Part shown: positions 49,645-59,003 of the stretch, in pieces | How positions within the stretch are numbered: position 1 is the stretch's first letter | Layout of the letters: each line of letters opens with the position of its first letter | Assembly: GCF_900258035.1 (NCBI RefSeq) | Contig: NZ_OGTP01000024.1 | Coordinates: 1 to 64,000, forward strand | Length of the DNA stretch: 64,000 bases | Direction of reading: 5' to 3' | Source: Caballeronia novacaledonica | GTDB lineage: Bacteria; Pseudomonadota; Gammaproteobacteria; Burkholderiales; Burkholderiaceae | Notes under the pieces: model-generated | What the model was told of the DNA's origin: nothing | Databases searched by the model: none | Seen by the model: the letters and a program-made list of their open reading frames with translations, nothing else | Translations under genes and position numbers: made by a program

Positions 49645-50324
49645 GGACGTTTCTCCTGCGCGGCCGGACGAGCGGCCGTCGATATCGGATGCGGCTGACG
49701 TGACGCGGCTTCATCGCGCGAATGATCCGGCGCGTATCGCACGAGCGCCACGAACTCGAAATGCGCGAAATGCTCGCCGGGAAGTGCCGAAGCGCCGCGC
49801 TTGCCGGACGGTGCTGCGTCCGCGCGCCGCTTCATCTCGATCACTTCCACCGCCTGCACGCCGCTCACGTGTTCCAGCCGCTTGAGCCATCGCGCGGCCG
49901 CCTGCGAATCGGGCGCGAGCGCTGCAAGTTCGACCTCGTTCGTTCTCTGCGTCACGCGCTGAAGCGCAACGCCACGCTGCGCGGGCGCATCGGCGAGCGC
50001 TTCGAGCAGCGCGAGAAAGCGCTCGCGCGGCAAGGCCAGCGGCTGTGCGGCTTCACGCGCGCGCCGCCGCTCCGCTTCGGCGCGAACGAGCCGCGCGTGT
50101 TCGTCGATCTGCGCGCCCGACGGACGCAGCGACGCCTCCAGCGCCATGCGCCGCTCGTCCAGCCGCGCGCGCGTGAACGTATCCCAGCCGGCCACGGCGC
50201 CGACAGCCGCGCAGCCGGCAAGACTCACCGCGCCGAGCAGCGCAAGCCGCTGACGCCGCACTTCGCGGCGTTTGCGCGCGCGATACGGCAGCAGATTGAA
50301 TCCATCGAGCATGGCGGCGTTCAT
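49641..50324 (-). CDS. pilN: Type IV pilus assembly protein PilN
   Basis: 227 residues. FNLLPYRARKRREVRRQRL is the conserved cytoplasmic N-terminus that binds PilM; a membrane helix (about 25-45) and a periplasmic coiled coil plus ferredoxin-like domain follow (LEALADAPAQRGVALQRVTQ, ARWLKRLEHVSGVQAVEVIE). An additional 60-residue polar tail follows. ATG 50324 overlaps the pilM stop, and the stop overlaps the pilOP start, each by 4 nt. Confidence 0.93.
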   Translation of the reverse strand: MNAAMLDGFNLLPYRARKRREVRRQRLALLGAVSLAGCAAVGAVAGWDTFTRARLDERRMALEASLRPSGAQIDEHARLVRAEAERRRAREAAQPLALPRERFLALLEALADAPAQRGVALQRVTQRTNEVELAALAPDSQAAARWLKRLEHVSGVQAVEVIEMKRRADAAPSGKRGASALPGEHFAHFEFVALVRYAPDHSRDEAASRQPHPISTAARPAAQEKRP

Positions 50325-51322
50325 TGCATCACCTCGCGCAAGGCCAGTCCGAACGCGGTAGCGAAACGCGGCGAATGCCGGTGTACCGCGGGGATGTCGG
50401 CGGCGCCGTTGCAGTACGGCGCGGCTTCGAAAGGCAGCGCCGGGCAGCCGAAAGTCTTGCCCAGAACGGGAAGCGGAAGATGCGCGTGCGCCATCAGTTC
50501 GATGTGCCCGCCGACGTAGATGCAGTCGAGCGGCGCGTCCCGACCTGCGAGTTCGTGCAGCGCGTCGGCAATACTCCGATGTTCCGGCGCGGGATAGCGG
50601 ACTTCGTTTTCGACGCCGCGCCCGCCGACCAGCCAGCCGTGCAGCCCGGTGCTTTCCAGCCAGCAGACCAGATAGCGCGCGTCGGCGTCCAGTTCCGCCG
50701 ATCCGGCATGGCGCATCGCGCGCAACGCGGCGGCCGGATCGCCGTCGATAGCGGATAGCGCGATGCCCGCTTCCGCTGCCGTTTCGACGCGCGCCTCGAC
50801 GTGCCGCCGCGCCGTGGCCGCGATCGCGACCTGCGCCTCGCCGTCCTCGCGCGCCTGCACGGACCAGTCCACCGCCAGCGCGCCGCGTTCGATTCCCGCC
50901 GCGCGCTCGGCTTCCGCGAGCACGGCCGGTTCGAGCAGGCCGCGCGGATCGCCGCCGATGGCGTCCGCGAGCTGCGCGTGGGTGTCGATCAGACGCGCGA
51001 GCGGAATCTGCGTCGTGAGCGTCGCCGACGCGGGCAAGCCCATCGCGCAGCGCAGCGCCCGCCACGCGCCGCTGTCCGGCAGACGCCCGAACGCCTCGCG
51101 CAAAGCGGCGACGACAGGCGCGCGATCGACGAAATCGCCGTCGATCACCGCGCCCGACGGCAGCGCCACCGAATCCAGATGTTCCACGCACACCGCCGCG
51201 TTCGCCCTCAAGCGCCGACTCACGATGGCGAGCCGCACCGCGTCTTCGCCCACGTCGATGCCCGCCGCGTAGCGCCGCGTGACCGTCAGCATCGTGCCGC
51301 GCAGCGTGTTTTCCTTACTCAT
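50321..51322 (-). CDS. pilM: Type IV pilus actin-like ATPase PilM
   Basis: 333 residues, cytoplasmic actin-like protein that binds the PilN N-terminus. AAGIDVGEDAVRLAIVSRR is the phosphate-1 region; VIDGDFVDRAPVVAALREAF and AMGLPASATLTTQIPLARL follow the PilM pattern. The family's ATP-site residues look diluted, so nucleotide binding is uncertain. ATG 51322 has AAGGAG 6 nt upstream. Head of the pil operon, divergent from the PBP1A gene. Confidence 0.9.
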   Translation of the reverse strand: MSKENTLRGTMLTVTRRYAAGIDVGEDAVRLAIVSRRLRANAAVCVEHLDSVALPSGAVIDGDFVDRAPVVAALREAFGRLPDSGAWRALRCAMGLPASATLTTQIPLARLIDTHAQLADAIGGDPRGLLEPAVLAEAERAAGIERGALAVDWSVQAREDGEAQVAIAATARRHVEARVETAAEAGIALSAIDGDPAAALRAMRHAGSAELDADARYLVCWLESTGLHGWLVGGRGVENEVRYPAPEHRSIADALHELAGRDAPLDCIYVGGHIELMAHAHLPLPVLGKTFGCPALPFEAAPYCNGAADIPAVHRHSPRFATAFGLALREVMQ

Positions 51323-51538
51323 CAACCACTCCTTCCATTCACTCGCGCGCCGAACCGTTCGGGCGCTTGACGTGGAAGGATTGTCGCGAGCGTGATCGGC
51401 GGCGAACACTCGGCCGAATGGCCAACGCTCACGATAGAAGGATGCTTATGCGCACGATCGCGCGTATCTTGAAGACAGCGGCAAACGCGCGTGAGCGGCG
51501 TGCTGAAAGGCTTCAGAAAAGTCCCAGAACTGGACAGC

Positions 51539-51544
51539 TATAAT
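51539..51544 (+). promoter_or_regulatory. Consensus -10 box upstream of the PBP1A gene
   Basis: Perfect TATAAT 26 nt before the ATG of mrcA, in the 247-nt divergent region with pilM. No strong -35 hexamer at 16-18 nt. The 5' leader would be only about 20 nt. Confidence 0.5.
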
Positions 51545-51569
51545 CGCGTGACCGTTTTTGGTGGTGCCA

Positions 51570-53978
51570 ATGCAATCCTCTTCCCCGTCCAACCCGCCGT
51601 CCACGCCGCCCGAGAGGCCCAAAAAAGCCAAACGCCCCTGGTGGGCGCGGCTCATGCTCGGATTTTTCGTCAGCGTTTTCGCGCTCGTCGTCTGCGCGGG
51701 TCTCGTGCTCGGCTACGCGCTCGTCGTCGCGATGCCGAATCTGCCTTCGCTCGAAGCGCTCACCGACTACAAGCCGAAGGTGCCGCTGCGCATTTACACG
51801 GCGGATCACGTTCTGATCGGTGAATTCGGCGAGGAACGGCGCAGTGTCGTGCGCATTCAGGACGTGCCCGATCACGTGAAAAAAGCCGTGCTCGCCATCG
51901 AGGATTCGCGCTTCTACGATCACGGCGGCGTCGATCTCACCGGCATCCTGCGCGCGGGCTCTGTCGCGCTGACCAACGGCCACGCGTCGCAGGGCGCGAG
52001 CACGATCACGATGCAGGTCGCGCGCAATTTCTTCCTGTCGAGCGAGAAGACCTACACGCGCAAGATTTACGAAATGCTGCTCGCGTACAAGATCGAGCGC
52101 GCGCTGACGAAGGATCAGATTCTCGAGGTCTATATGAATCAGATCTATCTCGGGCAGCGCGCGTACGGTTTCGCGAGCGCGGCGCGGGTCTACTTCGGCA
52201 AGGATCTGAAAGATGTGACGCTCGCCGAGGCCGCGATGCTCGCGGGCCTGCCGAAAGCGCCGTCGGCGTATAACCCGGTCGTGAATCCGAAGCGGGCGAA
52301 AGTGCGGCAGGAGTACATCCTGGAACGCATGCGCGAGCTGAACTTCATCACCCAGGCCGACTACGAGCAGGCCGTGAATCAGCCGCTCGTCGTGAAGGGA
52401 CAGGGCCGCGAATTCAGCGTGCATGCCGAGTACGTCGCGGAAATGGTGCGTCAGATGATGTACGCGCAATACCGCGAGGAAGCGTACACGCGCGGTCTGA
52501 ACGTCGTGACGACGATCGATTCCGCCGATCAGGACACGGCCTATCGCGCGCTGCGCAACGGCTTGATGGACTATGAGCATCGGCATGGCTATCGCGGGCC
52601 GGAAGGCTATATCGATTTGCCGAAGGACGCCGATGACCGCGAGCAAGCCATCGACGATGCGCTCGCCGAGCATCCCGACAACGGCGAGATCGTCGCGGCG
52701 GTGGTGACGTCGGCGAATCCGAAGGAAGTGAAGGCGAGCTTCATCGACGGCAACACGGCGACGATCACCGGTAACGATCTGCGCTTCGTGCAGTTCGCGC
52801 TCGGTCCGAAGGCGCAGCCGAACACGCGGATCCGCCCCGGCGCGATCGTGCGTCTCATGAAGAACGACGACGGCGACTGGGTCATCACGCAACTGCCGCA
52901 AGTCGAAGGCGCGTTCATCTCGATGGTGCCGCAGGATGGCGCGATCCGCGCGCTCGTCGGCGGTTTCGACTTCAACAAGAACAAGTTCAATCACGTCACG
53001 CAGGCGTGGCGTCAGCCGGGCTCGAGTTTCAAGCCGTTCATCTATTCGGCGTCGCTCGAGAAAGGTCTTTCGCCCGCGACGATCATCAACGACGGCCCGC
53101 TCTTCTTCAGCGCCGCCGAAACCGGCGGCCAGGCGTGGGAGCCGAAAAACTACGGCGGCGGCTTCGACGGCCCGATGTCCATGCGCTCCGCGCTGCAACG
53201 CTCGAAGAACATGGTGTCGATCCGCATCCTGAACCATATCGGCACGAAGTACGCGCAGCAGTACATCACGCGCTTCGGTTTCGATGCGGACCGTCATCCC
53301 GCCTATCTGCCGATGGCGCTCGGCGCGGGCCTCGTCACGCCGCTGCAGATGGCGGCGGGTTATGCGGTGTTCGCGAACGGCGGTTATCGCGTGAATCCGT
53401 ATTTGATCGCCGATATCACCGATCCGTACGGCCGCGTCGTGTCGCATCCGCAGCCGCTCGTTGCGCAGCAAAGCGCGCCGCTCGCGATCACGCCGCGCAA
53501 CGCGTTCGTGATGAACAGCCTTTTGCAGAGCGTCGCGCAGCACGGCACGGGCGCAAAAACGAATCAGTTGAAGCGTGGCGATCTCGCCGGCAAGACGGGC
53601 ACGACGAACGATTCGCGCGACGCGTGGTTCGCCGGCTATCAGCGCACGCTCGTCGCGATTGCGTGGATCGGCTATGACAATCCGCGCACCCTCGGCGACA
53701 AGGAAACGGGCGGCGGCCTCGCTTTGCCGGTCTGGATGGACTACATGAGCCGCGCGCTGAAGGGCGTGCCCGAGTACAAGCCGATGATGCCGCCCGACAT
53801 CACCCCGCTCGGCAACGAGCTGTACTACGACGACATGACGCCGGGCCACGGCTTTGTCGCGACCATCGGCGTGAGTCAGGCGCCGCCGCAGGAAGGTGTG
53901 TCCGGCGTGACGGCCCCGGCGCCGGAAGTCGGGGAACAGGAGAAGCAGGACATCATGAATCTGTTCAAGGGACAGTAG
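51570..53978 (+). CDS. mrcA: Penicillin-binding protein 1A, bifunctional transglycosylase/transpeptidase
   Basis: 802 residues. Short cytoplasmic Pro/Lys-rich tail, a membrane helix (about 30-55), glycosyltransferase domain (AIEDSRFYDHGGVDLTGILR with the catalytic Glu, QGASTITMQVARNFFLS), an OB-type insert, then the transpeptidase with SSFKPF (catalytic Ser), SKN in RSKNMVSIR and KTGTT. Builds and cross-links peptidoglycan. Start at ATG 51570 after GGTGG; a GTG at 51558 is possible. Divergent from pilM, a common arrangement in proteobacteria. Confidence 0.97.
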   Translation: MQSSSPSNPPSTPPERPKKAKRPWWARLMLGFFVSVFALVVCAGLVLGYALVVAMPNLPSLEALTDYKPKVPLRIYTADHVLIGEFGEERRSVVRIQDVPDHVKKAVLAIEDSRFYDHGGVDLTGILRAGSVALTNGHASQGASTITMQVARNFFLSSEKTYTRKIYEMLLAYKIERALTKDQILEVYMNQIYLGQRAYGFASAARVYFGKDLKDVTLAEAAMLAGLPKAPSAYNPVVNPKRAKVRQEYILERMRELNFITQADYEQAVNQPLVVKGQGREFSVHAEYVAEMVRQMMYAQYREEAYTRGLNVVTTIDSADQDTAYRALRNGLMDYEHRHGYRGPEGYIDLPKDADDREQAIDDALAEHPDNGEIVAAVVTSANPKEVKASFIDGNTATITGNDLRFVQFALGPKAQPNTRIRPGAIVRLMKNDDGDWVITQLPQVEGAFISMVPQDGAIRALVGGFDFNKNKFNHVTQAWRQPGSSFKPFIYSASLEKGLSPATIINDGPLFFSAAETGGQAWEPKNYGGGFDGPMSMRSALQRSKNMVSIRILNHIGTKYAQQYITRFGFDADRHPAYLPMALGAGLVTPLQMAAGYAVFANGGYRVNPYLIADITDPYGRVVSHPQPLVAQQSAPLAITPRNAFVMNSLLQSVAQHGTGAKTNQLKRGDLAGKTGTTNDSRDAWFAGYQRTLVAIAWIGYDNPRTLGDKETGGGLALPVWMDYMSRALKGVPEYKPMMPPDITPLGNELYYDDMTPGHGFVATIGVSQAPPQEGVSGVTAPAPEVGEQEKQDIMNLFKGQ

Positions 53979-53998
53979 TCCCGTCCTGCGAAGATCGA

Positions 53999-54031
53999 AG
54001 CGAGCGGACCACGCGGCCCGCTCGCTTTTTT
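53999..54031 (+). terminator. Intrinsic terminator of mrcA
   Basis: AGCGAGCGG / CCGCTCGCT, 9-bp stem with a 10-nt loop, followed by T6 that runs into the cyaY stop codon on the other strand. Confidence 0.88.
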
Positions 54032-54347
54032 ATGCCTTGAACGTGATCGGCTCGCCGGCCTGCTCGCTCGAATACTTGCTCAGCGTGGCGAAGAATTCGC
54101 TGTTGTCGCGCGTGTCGAGCCAGGCGCCGTCGACGTACTTGTAGTGAAAACCGCCCGCCTTCGCCGCGAGCCAGATCTCGTGTTTCGGCGGTTGCAGGTT
54201 CACGATCACCTTCGTGCGATTTTCGAACTCCAGCGTCAAAACATTGCCGCTGCGTTCGAATTCGATATCGGCCTCGGCCGCGTCCACCGAGCGCTCGATG
54301 GCGGTCAGCGCGGCCTCCGCCAGCGTCAGGTATTCCTGGTCTGTCAT
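54030..54347 (-). CDS. cyaY: Frataxin-like iron-binding protein CyaY
   Basis: 105 residues from ATG 54347, which has GGAG 6 nt upstream. Frataxin fold: an acidic first helix (LTLAEAALTAIERSVDAAEA), then VLTLEFENRTKVIVNLQPPK, EIWLAAKAGGFHYKYVDGAW and a last helix. It binds iron and tunes the IscS-IscU iron-sulfur machinery. Divergent from lptM with only 35 bp between start codons. Confidence 0.95.
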   Translation of the reverse strand: MTDQEYLTLAEAALTAIERSVDAAEADIEFERSGNVLTLEFENRTKVIVNLQPPKHEIWLAAKAGGFHYKYVDGAWLDTRDNSEFFATLSKYSSEQAGEPITFKA

Positions 54348-54382
54348 GCTAAACTCCATCGATTAAACGTATAGGGACGGTC

Positions 54383-54691
54383 ATGCGAGTGGTTTTCAGG
54401 ATGAGCGCGATTGTAGCGGCTTTGAGCATCGGCGCCGCGGCAACAATCTCGCTCGGCGGTTGTGGGCAACGCGGTCCGCTTTATCTGCCGAAGGTGCCGC
54501 CGCTACCGCAACGTCCCAACGATCTCCAGAATACGCCGCCTTCGAATGTCACTCCGGGCAGCGAGACCGCATCGCGCGCGGGCAGCATTCCGGATACGTC
54601 GGGTCAGCCGCTTTCGCTCTCGCCCGAGACGGACCTGAATACGAGCCCCAACGCCGCATCGGCGCCGAAAGCCGCGTCGTCCGCTTACTGA
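54383..54691 (+). CDS. lptM: LptM-type small lipoprotein
   Basis: 102 residues with a lipoprotein signal peptide and lipobox SLGGCGQRGPLYLP (Cys27), the conserved start of LptM/YifL. In E. coli LptM helps LptD mature. The remainder is Pro/Ser/Ala-rich and longer than in E. coli. An in-frame ATG at 54401 (the seventh residue) is an alternative start. It lies between cyaY and lysA, the standard neighbourhood, 41 nt before lysA. Confidence 0.9.
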   Translation: MRVVFRMSAIVAALSIGAAATISLGGCGQRGPLYLPKVPPLPQRPNDLQNTPPSNVTPGSETASRAGSIPDTSGQPLSLSPETDLNTSPNAASAPKAASSAY

Positions 54692-54732
54692 TCCTCGATC
54701 CTTTGCCTTCACGGCGCAACTCGATTCCACGC

Positions 54733-55995
54733 ATGAGTGATCCCGCATTCCATTACGTCGACGGCGTGCTGCACGTCGAAGGCGTCTCAGCCGCGTCGCT
54801 CGCGGAGCAGTTCGGCACGCCGCTCTACGTCTATTCGCGCGATGCGCTCACGCGCGCCTATCACGCCTACGCCGATGCATGCGCGGGCCGCCGCGCCACG
54901 GTGCACGTCGCGGTGAAGGCGAACAGCAATCTCGCGGTGCTCAACGTGTTCGCGCGCATGGGTTCGGGCTTCGACATCGTGTCGTCGGGCGAGCTCGCGC
55001 GCGTGCTCGCGGCGGGCGGCAAGGCGGAAAACACGGTGTTTTCGGGCGTCGGCAAGTCGGCGGCGGAAATGCGCGAGGCGCTCGAAGCCGGCGTGAAGTG
55101 CTTCAACGTCGAGTCGATTCCCGAGTTGCACGCGCTGAACGAAGTCGCAAAATCGCTCGGCAAGAAGGCGCCGGTTTCGTTGCGCGTGAATCCCGATGTC
55201 GATGCGAAGACGCATCCCTACATCTCCACCGGCCTCAAGTCGAACAAGTTCGGCGTCGCGTTCAGCGACGCACGCGCAACGTATCGCGAAGCGCGTGCGA
55301 TGCCGAACCTCGATGTCGTCGGCATCGACTGCCATATCGGTTCGCAGATCACCGAGATCAGCCCGTATCTCGACGCCGTCGACAAGCTGCTCGAACTCGT
55401 CGAGCAGATCGAGGCGGACGGCATGAACATTCGCCACGTCGATGTCGGCGGCGGTCTCGGCATCACGTACGACGACGAAACGCCGCCCGATATCGGCGAA
55501 TTCGTGAAGACGGTGCTCGATCACATCGAAACGCGCGGCCACGGTCAGCGCGAAGTGTATTTCGAGCCGGGACGTTCGCTCGTCGGCAATGCGGGCGTGC
55601 TGCTCACGCGCGTCGAGTTTCTGAAGCCGGGCGAGGAAAAGAACTTCGCCATCGTCGATGCCGCGATGAACGATCTTGCGCGCCCCGCGATGTACGAGGC
55701 GTTTCATCGCATCGTGCCGGTCGTGAAGCGCGACGCAAAAGCGCATAAGTACGATGTCGTCGGTCCCGTGTGCGAAAGCGGCGACTGGCTCGGGCGGGAC
55801 CGCGAACTGGCCATCGAACCGGGCGACCTGCTCGCGATCTGCTCGGCGGGCGCGTACGGCTTCGTGATGAGCTCGAACTACAACACGCGTCCGCGCGCCG
55901 CCGAAATCATGGTCGACGGTGAGCGCGCGCGTCTCGTGCGCGAACGCGAGGAAGTGAAGCAGTTGTTCGCCGGGGAATCGATTCTGCCGGACTGA
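54733..55995 (+). CDS. lysA: Diaminopimelate decarboxylase
   Basis: Last step of lysine synthesis: PLP-dependent decarboxylation of meso-DAP. 420 residues; the PLP lysine is in HVAVKANSN, with GSGFDIVSSGELARVLAAGG, DCHIGSQITEISPYLDAVDK, DVGGGLGITYDDE, FEPGRSLVGNAG and PVCESGDWLGRDR. The ATG 54733 has little ribosome-site complementarity, so coupling to lptM is likely. Confidence 0.97.
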   Translation: MSDPAFHYVDGVLHVEGVSAASLAEQFGTPLYVYSRDALTRAYHAYADACAGRRATVHVAVKANSNLAVLNVFARMGSGFDIVSSGELARVLAAGGKAENTVFSGVGKSAAEMREALEAGVKCFNVESIPELHALNEVAKSLGKKAPVSLRVNPDVDAKTHPYISTGLKSNKFGVAFSDARATYREARAMPNLDVVGIDCHIGSQITEISPYLDAVDKLLELVEQIEADGMNIRHVDVGGGLGITYDDETPPDIGEFVKTVLDHIETRGHGQREVYFEPGRSLVGNAGVLLTRVEFLKPGEEKNFAIVDAAMNDLARPAMYEAFHRIVPVVKRDAKAHKYDVVGPVCESGDWLGRDRELAIEPGDLLAICSAGAYGFVMSSNYNTRPRAAEIMVDGERARLVREREEVKQLFAGESILPD

Positions 55996-56012
55996 TCGGC
56001 TGCCACCGATAC

Positions 56013-56042
56013 AAAAAAGCGATGCCGCGGCATCGCTTTTTT
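56013..56042. terminator. Bidirectional terminator between lysA and msrQ
   Basis: AAAAAAGCGATG / CATCGCTTTTTT, 12-bp stem with loop CCGCGG, symmetric, with A6 and T6 arms, between the convergent lysA and msrQ genes. Confidence 0.92.
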
Positions 56043-56686
56043 TATGCGCGTTTGATTCGCGTTCGAAGCCACGCGATCGCGCGCCAGCCGAGCAGCACGA
56101 TCACGATCGACCCGTAGATCTTCGGCAATTCGAAATCGTGCTTTCCCGCCTTCATCCACCAGAAATGCAGGATCGCGAGCGCGGCGATCAGATAGATCGT
56201 CCGATGCAAGGTCTGCCAGCGGCGGCCGAGTTTTCTGACCATGACTTTCGGCGACGTCACCGCGAGCGGAATCAGCAGCACGAACGCCGCGAAGCCGACC
56301 GTGATGAACGGCCGCTTGCCGATGTCTTTCAGCATCGCGGCGACATCGAACCATTTGTCGAACCAGATGTACGTCGTGAAGTGCAGCACGGCGAAGAAGA
56401 ACGCGAAGAGCCCGATCATCCGGCGAAAGCGCAGGAGCGCCGCGACGCCGGTCATGCGGCGCACCGGCGTGACCGCGAGCGTGATGCACAGATAGACGAG
56501 CGTCCAGAGACCCGTGGAGCGCGTGATGAATTCGATCGGATTCGCGCCCAGGCCGCCCGTCGCGCCGAGCAGCACGAGACGCGCGAGCGGATACAGCATC
56601 GCGATGAACACGACGACCTTAGCCGGAACGAGCCAGCGAACGCCGGCACTCGCCCGCGTGCCTTTGATGTCGGAAGCGGTCGGCAT
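56042..56686 (-). CDS. msrQ: MsrQ haem-binding membrane subunit of the methionine sulfoxide reductase
   Basis: 214 residues, about six membrane helices, ferric-reductase-like family. It passes electrons from the respiratory chain to MsrP. Histidines likely to hold haem lie in FFFAVLHFTTYIWFDKWFD, RRWQTLHRTIYLIAALAILH and FWWMKAG. It starts 3 nt after the msrP stop. Confidence 0.95.
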   Translation of the reverse strand: MPTASDIKGTRASAGVRWLVPAKVVVFIAMLYPLARLVLLGATGGLGANPIEFITRSTGLWTLVYLCITLAVTPVRRMTGVAALLRFRRMIGLFAFFFAVLHFTTYIWFDKWFDVAAMLKDIGKRPFITVGFAAFVLLIPLAVTSPKVMVRKLGRRWQTLHRTIYLIAALAILHFWWMKAGKHDFELPKIYGSIVIVLLGWRAIAWLRTRIKRA

Positions 56687-56689
56687 CGA

Positions 56690-57670
<981 letters not shown>

Positions 57671-57732
57671 GATGCGATGCTCCTTCGTTCATATACGGGG
57701 AAACAGCAGTTCGGATGCCCGTATTCCATCGC

Positions 57733-57769
57733 AAAATAAAAAAACCGCCAGCGCGACGCATGGCGGTTT
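57733..57769 (-). terminator. Terminator of the resB-ccsB operon
   Basis: AAACCGCCA / TGGCGGTTT, 9-bp stem with a 10-nt loop. Read on the minus strand the stem is followed by a T7-A-T4 tract, about 28 nt after the ccsB stop. Confidence 0.88.
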
Positions 57770-57796
57770 CTTTTCGCTTCGATGCGACTCAGCCGA

Positions 57797-58999
57797 TCAG
57801 AGCTTGCCGTAACTATGCAAGCCCGACAGGAACATGTTCACGCCGAGGAACGCGAACGTCGTGACGACCAGGCCGGTCAGCGCCCACCACGCCGCCGCCG
57901 CGCCGCGCAAGCCTTTCATGAGGCGCATGTGCAGCCACGCCGCGTAGTTCAGCCAGACGATCAGCGCCCACGTTTCCTTCGGGTCCCAGCTCCAGTAACC
58001 GCCCCACGCTTCGGCAGCCCACAGCGCGCCGAGAATCGTCGCGATGGTGAAGAACGCGAAGCCGACGGCAATCGACTTGTACATCACGTCGTCGAGGACT
58101 TCGAGCGACGGCAGGCGGTCCGCCATGAAACCGCGCTGTTTCGCGAGATACGCGACGGAAACCATCGCCGAGAGCGCGAAGCTGCCGTAGCCGATGAAGT
58201 TCGCCGGCACGTGGATCTTCATCCACCAGCTTTGCAGCGCGGGCACGAGCGGTTGAATCTGCTGCGCGTCGCGGGCGATCGAGTACCACATCAGGAAGCC
58301 GACGGCCGCGCTGATCACGAGCAGCACGAACGCGCCCATCGCCCGCGTCGAATAATGCTGCTCGTAGTAGAGATAGAACAGCGACGTGATCAGGCAGAAC
58401 AGCACGAACACTTCATACAGATTCGAGATCGGAATATGGCCGACGTCCGAGCCGATCATGTACGACTCGTACCAGCGCACCATCAAACCGGTGAAACCCA
58501 TCAGCACCGCGACCCACGTCATGCGCGAGCCGATCGCGCCGCCGGTCTGCGAGCGCGTCACGAGACCGATCCAGTAGAAGAGCGTGGCGAGGATGAAGAG
58601 CGCGCTCATCCAGAGAATTGCGGACTGACTCGACAGGAAATACTTGAGGAAGAAGTTCGTGTCGGCGCGCGCGAGATCGTGCTGATAAAGCTGGATCGAC
58701 GACAGCGCCAGAACCGCCATCATCGCGATCAGCAGGCGCACCGGTTTCCAGCGCCATCCGAGCACGACGAAGGTCGGCACCGCGCCGACCAGCACCGCCA
58801 TGTCGTACACGTCCATGTACGCGTGATAACGGTTCAGCGCGAAGCCCGCGCCCGCGACCATCGCGAGAGCGAAGAGCCAGTCGACGAGCGTCAGCCGGCG
58901 CAGGAACGGACGATCGTCGAACACGGCGACGTCGGGAAGGCCCGATGCCGGACGTTCCGTCTTGGCGGAGGCGTGGGAGGAAGTCTGTGTGAGGTCCAT
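57797..58999 (-). CDS. ccsB: System II cytochrome c biogenesis protein CcsB (ResC/CcsA type)
   Basis: 400 residues, about eight membrane helices. The tryptophan-rich haem-handling motif WGGYWSWDPKETWALIVW is complete, with flanking histidines in KIHVPANFIGYGSF and NYAAWLHMRL. With ResB it moves haem across the membrane and attaches it to CxxCH apocytochromes such as PetC and cytochrome c4. ATG 58999 lies 4 nt after the resB stop. Confidence 0.96.
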   Translation of the reverse strand: MDLTQTSSHASAKTERPASGLPDVAVFDDRPFLRRLTLVDWLFALAMVAGAGFALNRYHAYMDVYDMAVLVGAVPTFVVLGWRWKPVRLLIAMMAVLALSSIQLYQHDLARADTNFFLKYFLSSQSAILWMSALFILATLFYWIGLVTRSQTGGAIGSRMTWVAVLMGFTGLMVRWYESYMIGSDVGHIPISNLYEVFVLFCLITSLFYLYYEQHYSTRAMGAFVLLVISAAVGFLMWYSIARDAQQIQPLVPALQSWWMKIHVPANFIGYGSFALSAMVSVAYLAKQRGFMADRLPSLEVLDDVMYKSIAVGFAFFTIATILGALWAAEAWGGYWSWDPKETWALIVWLNYAAWLHMRLMKGLRGAAAAWWALTGLVVTTFAFLGVNMFLSGLHSYGKL

Positions 59000-59003
59000 G
59001 ATC

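Noticed and set aside
51513..53849. Minus-strand open frame of about 778 codons opposite mrcA
   Set aside because: Antisense shadow of PBP1A; composition is Arg/Ala/His-rich without recognisable domains.
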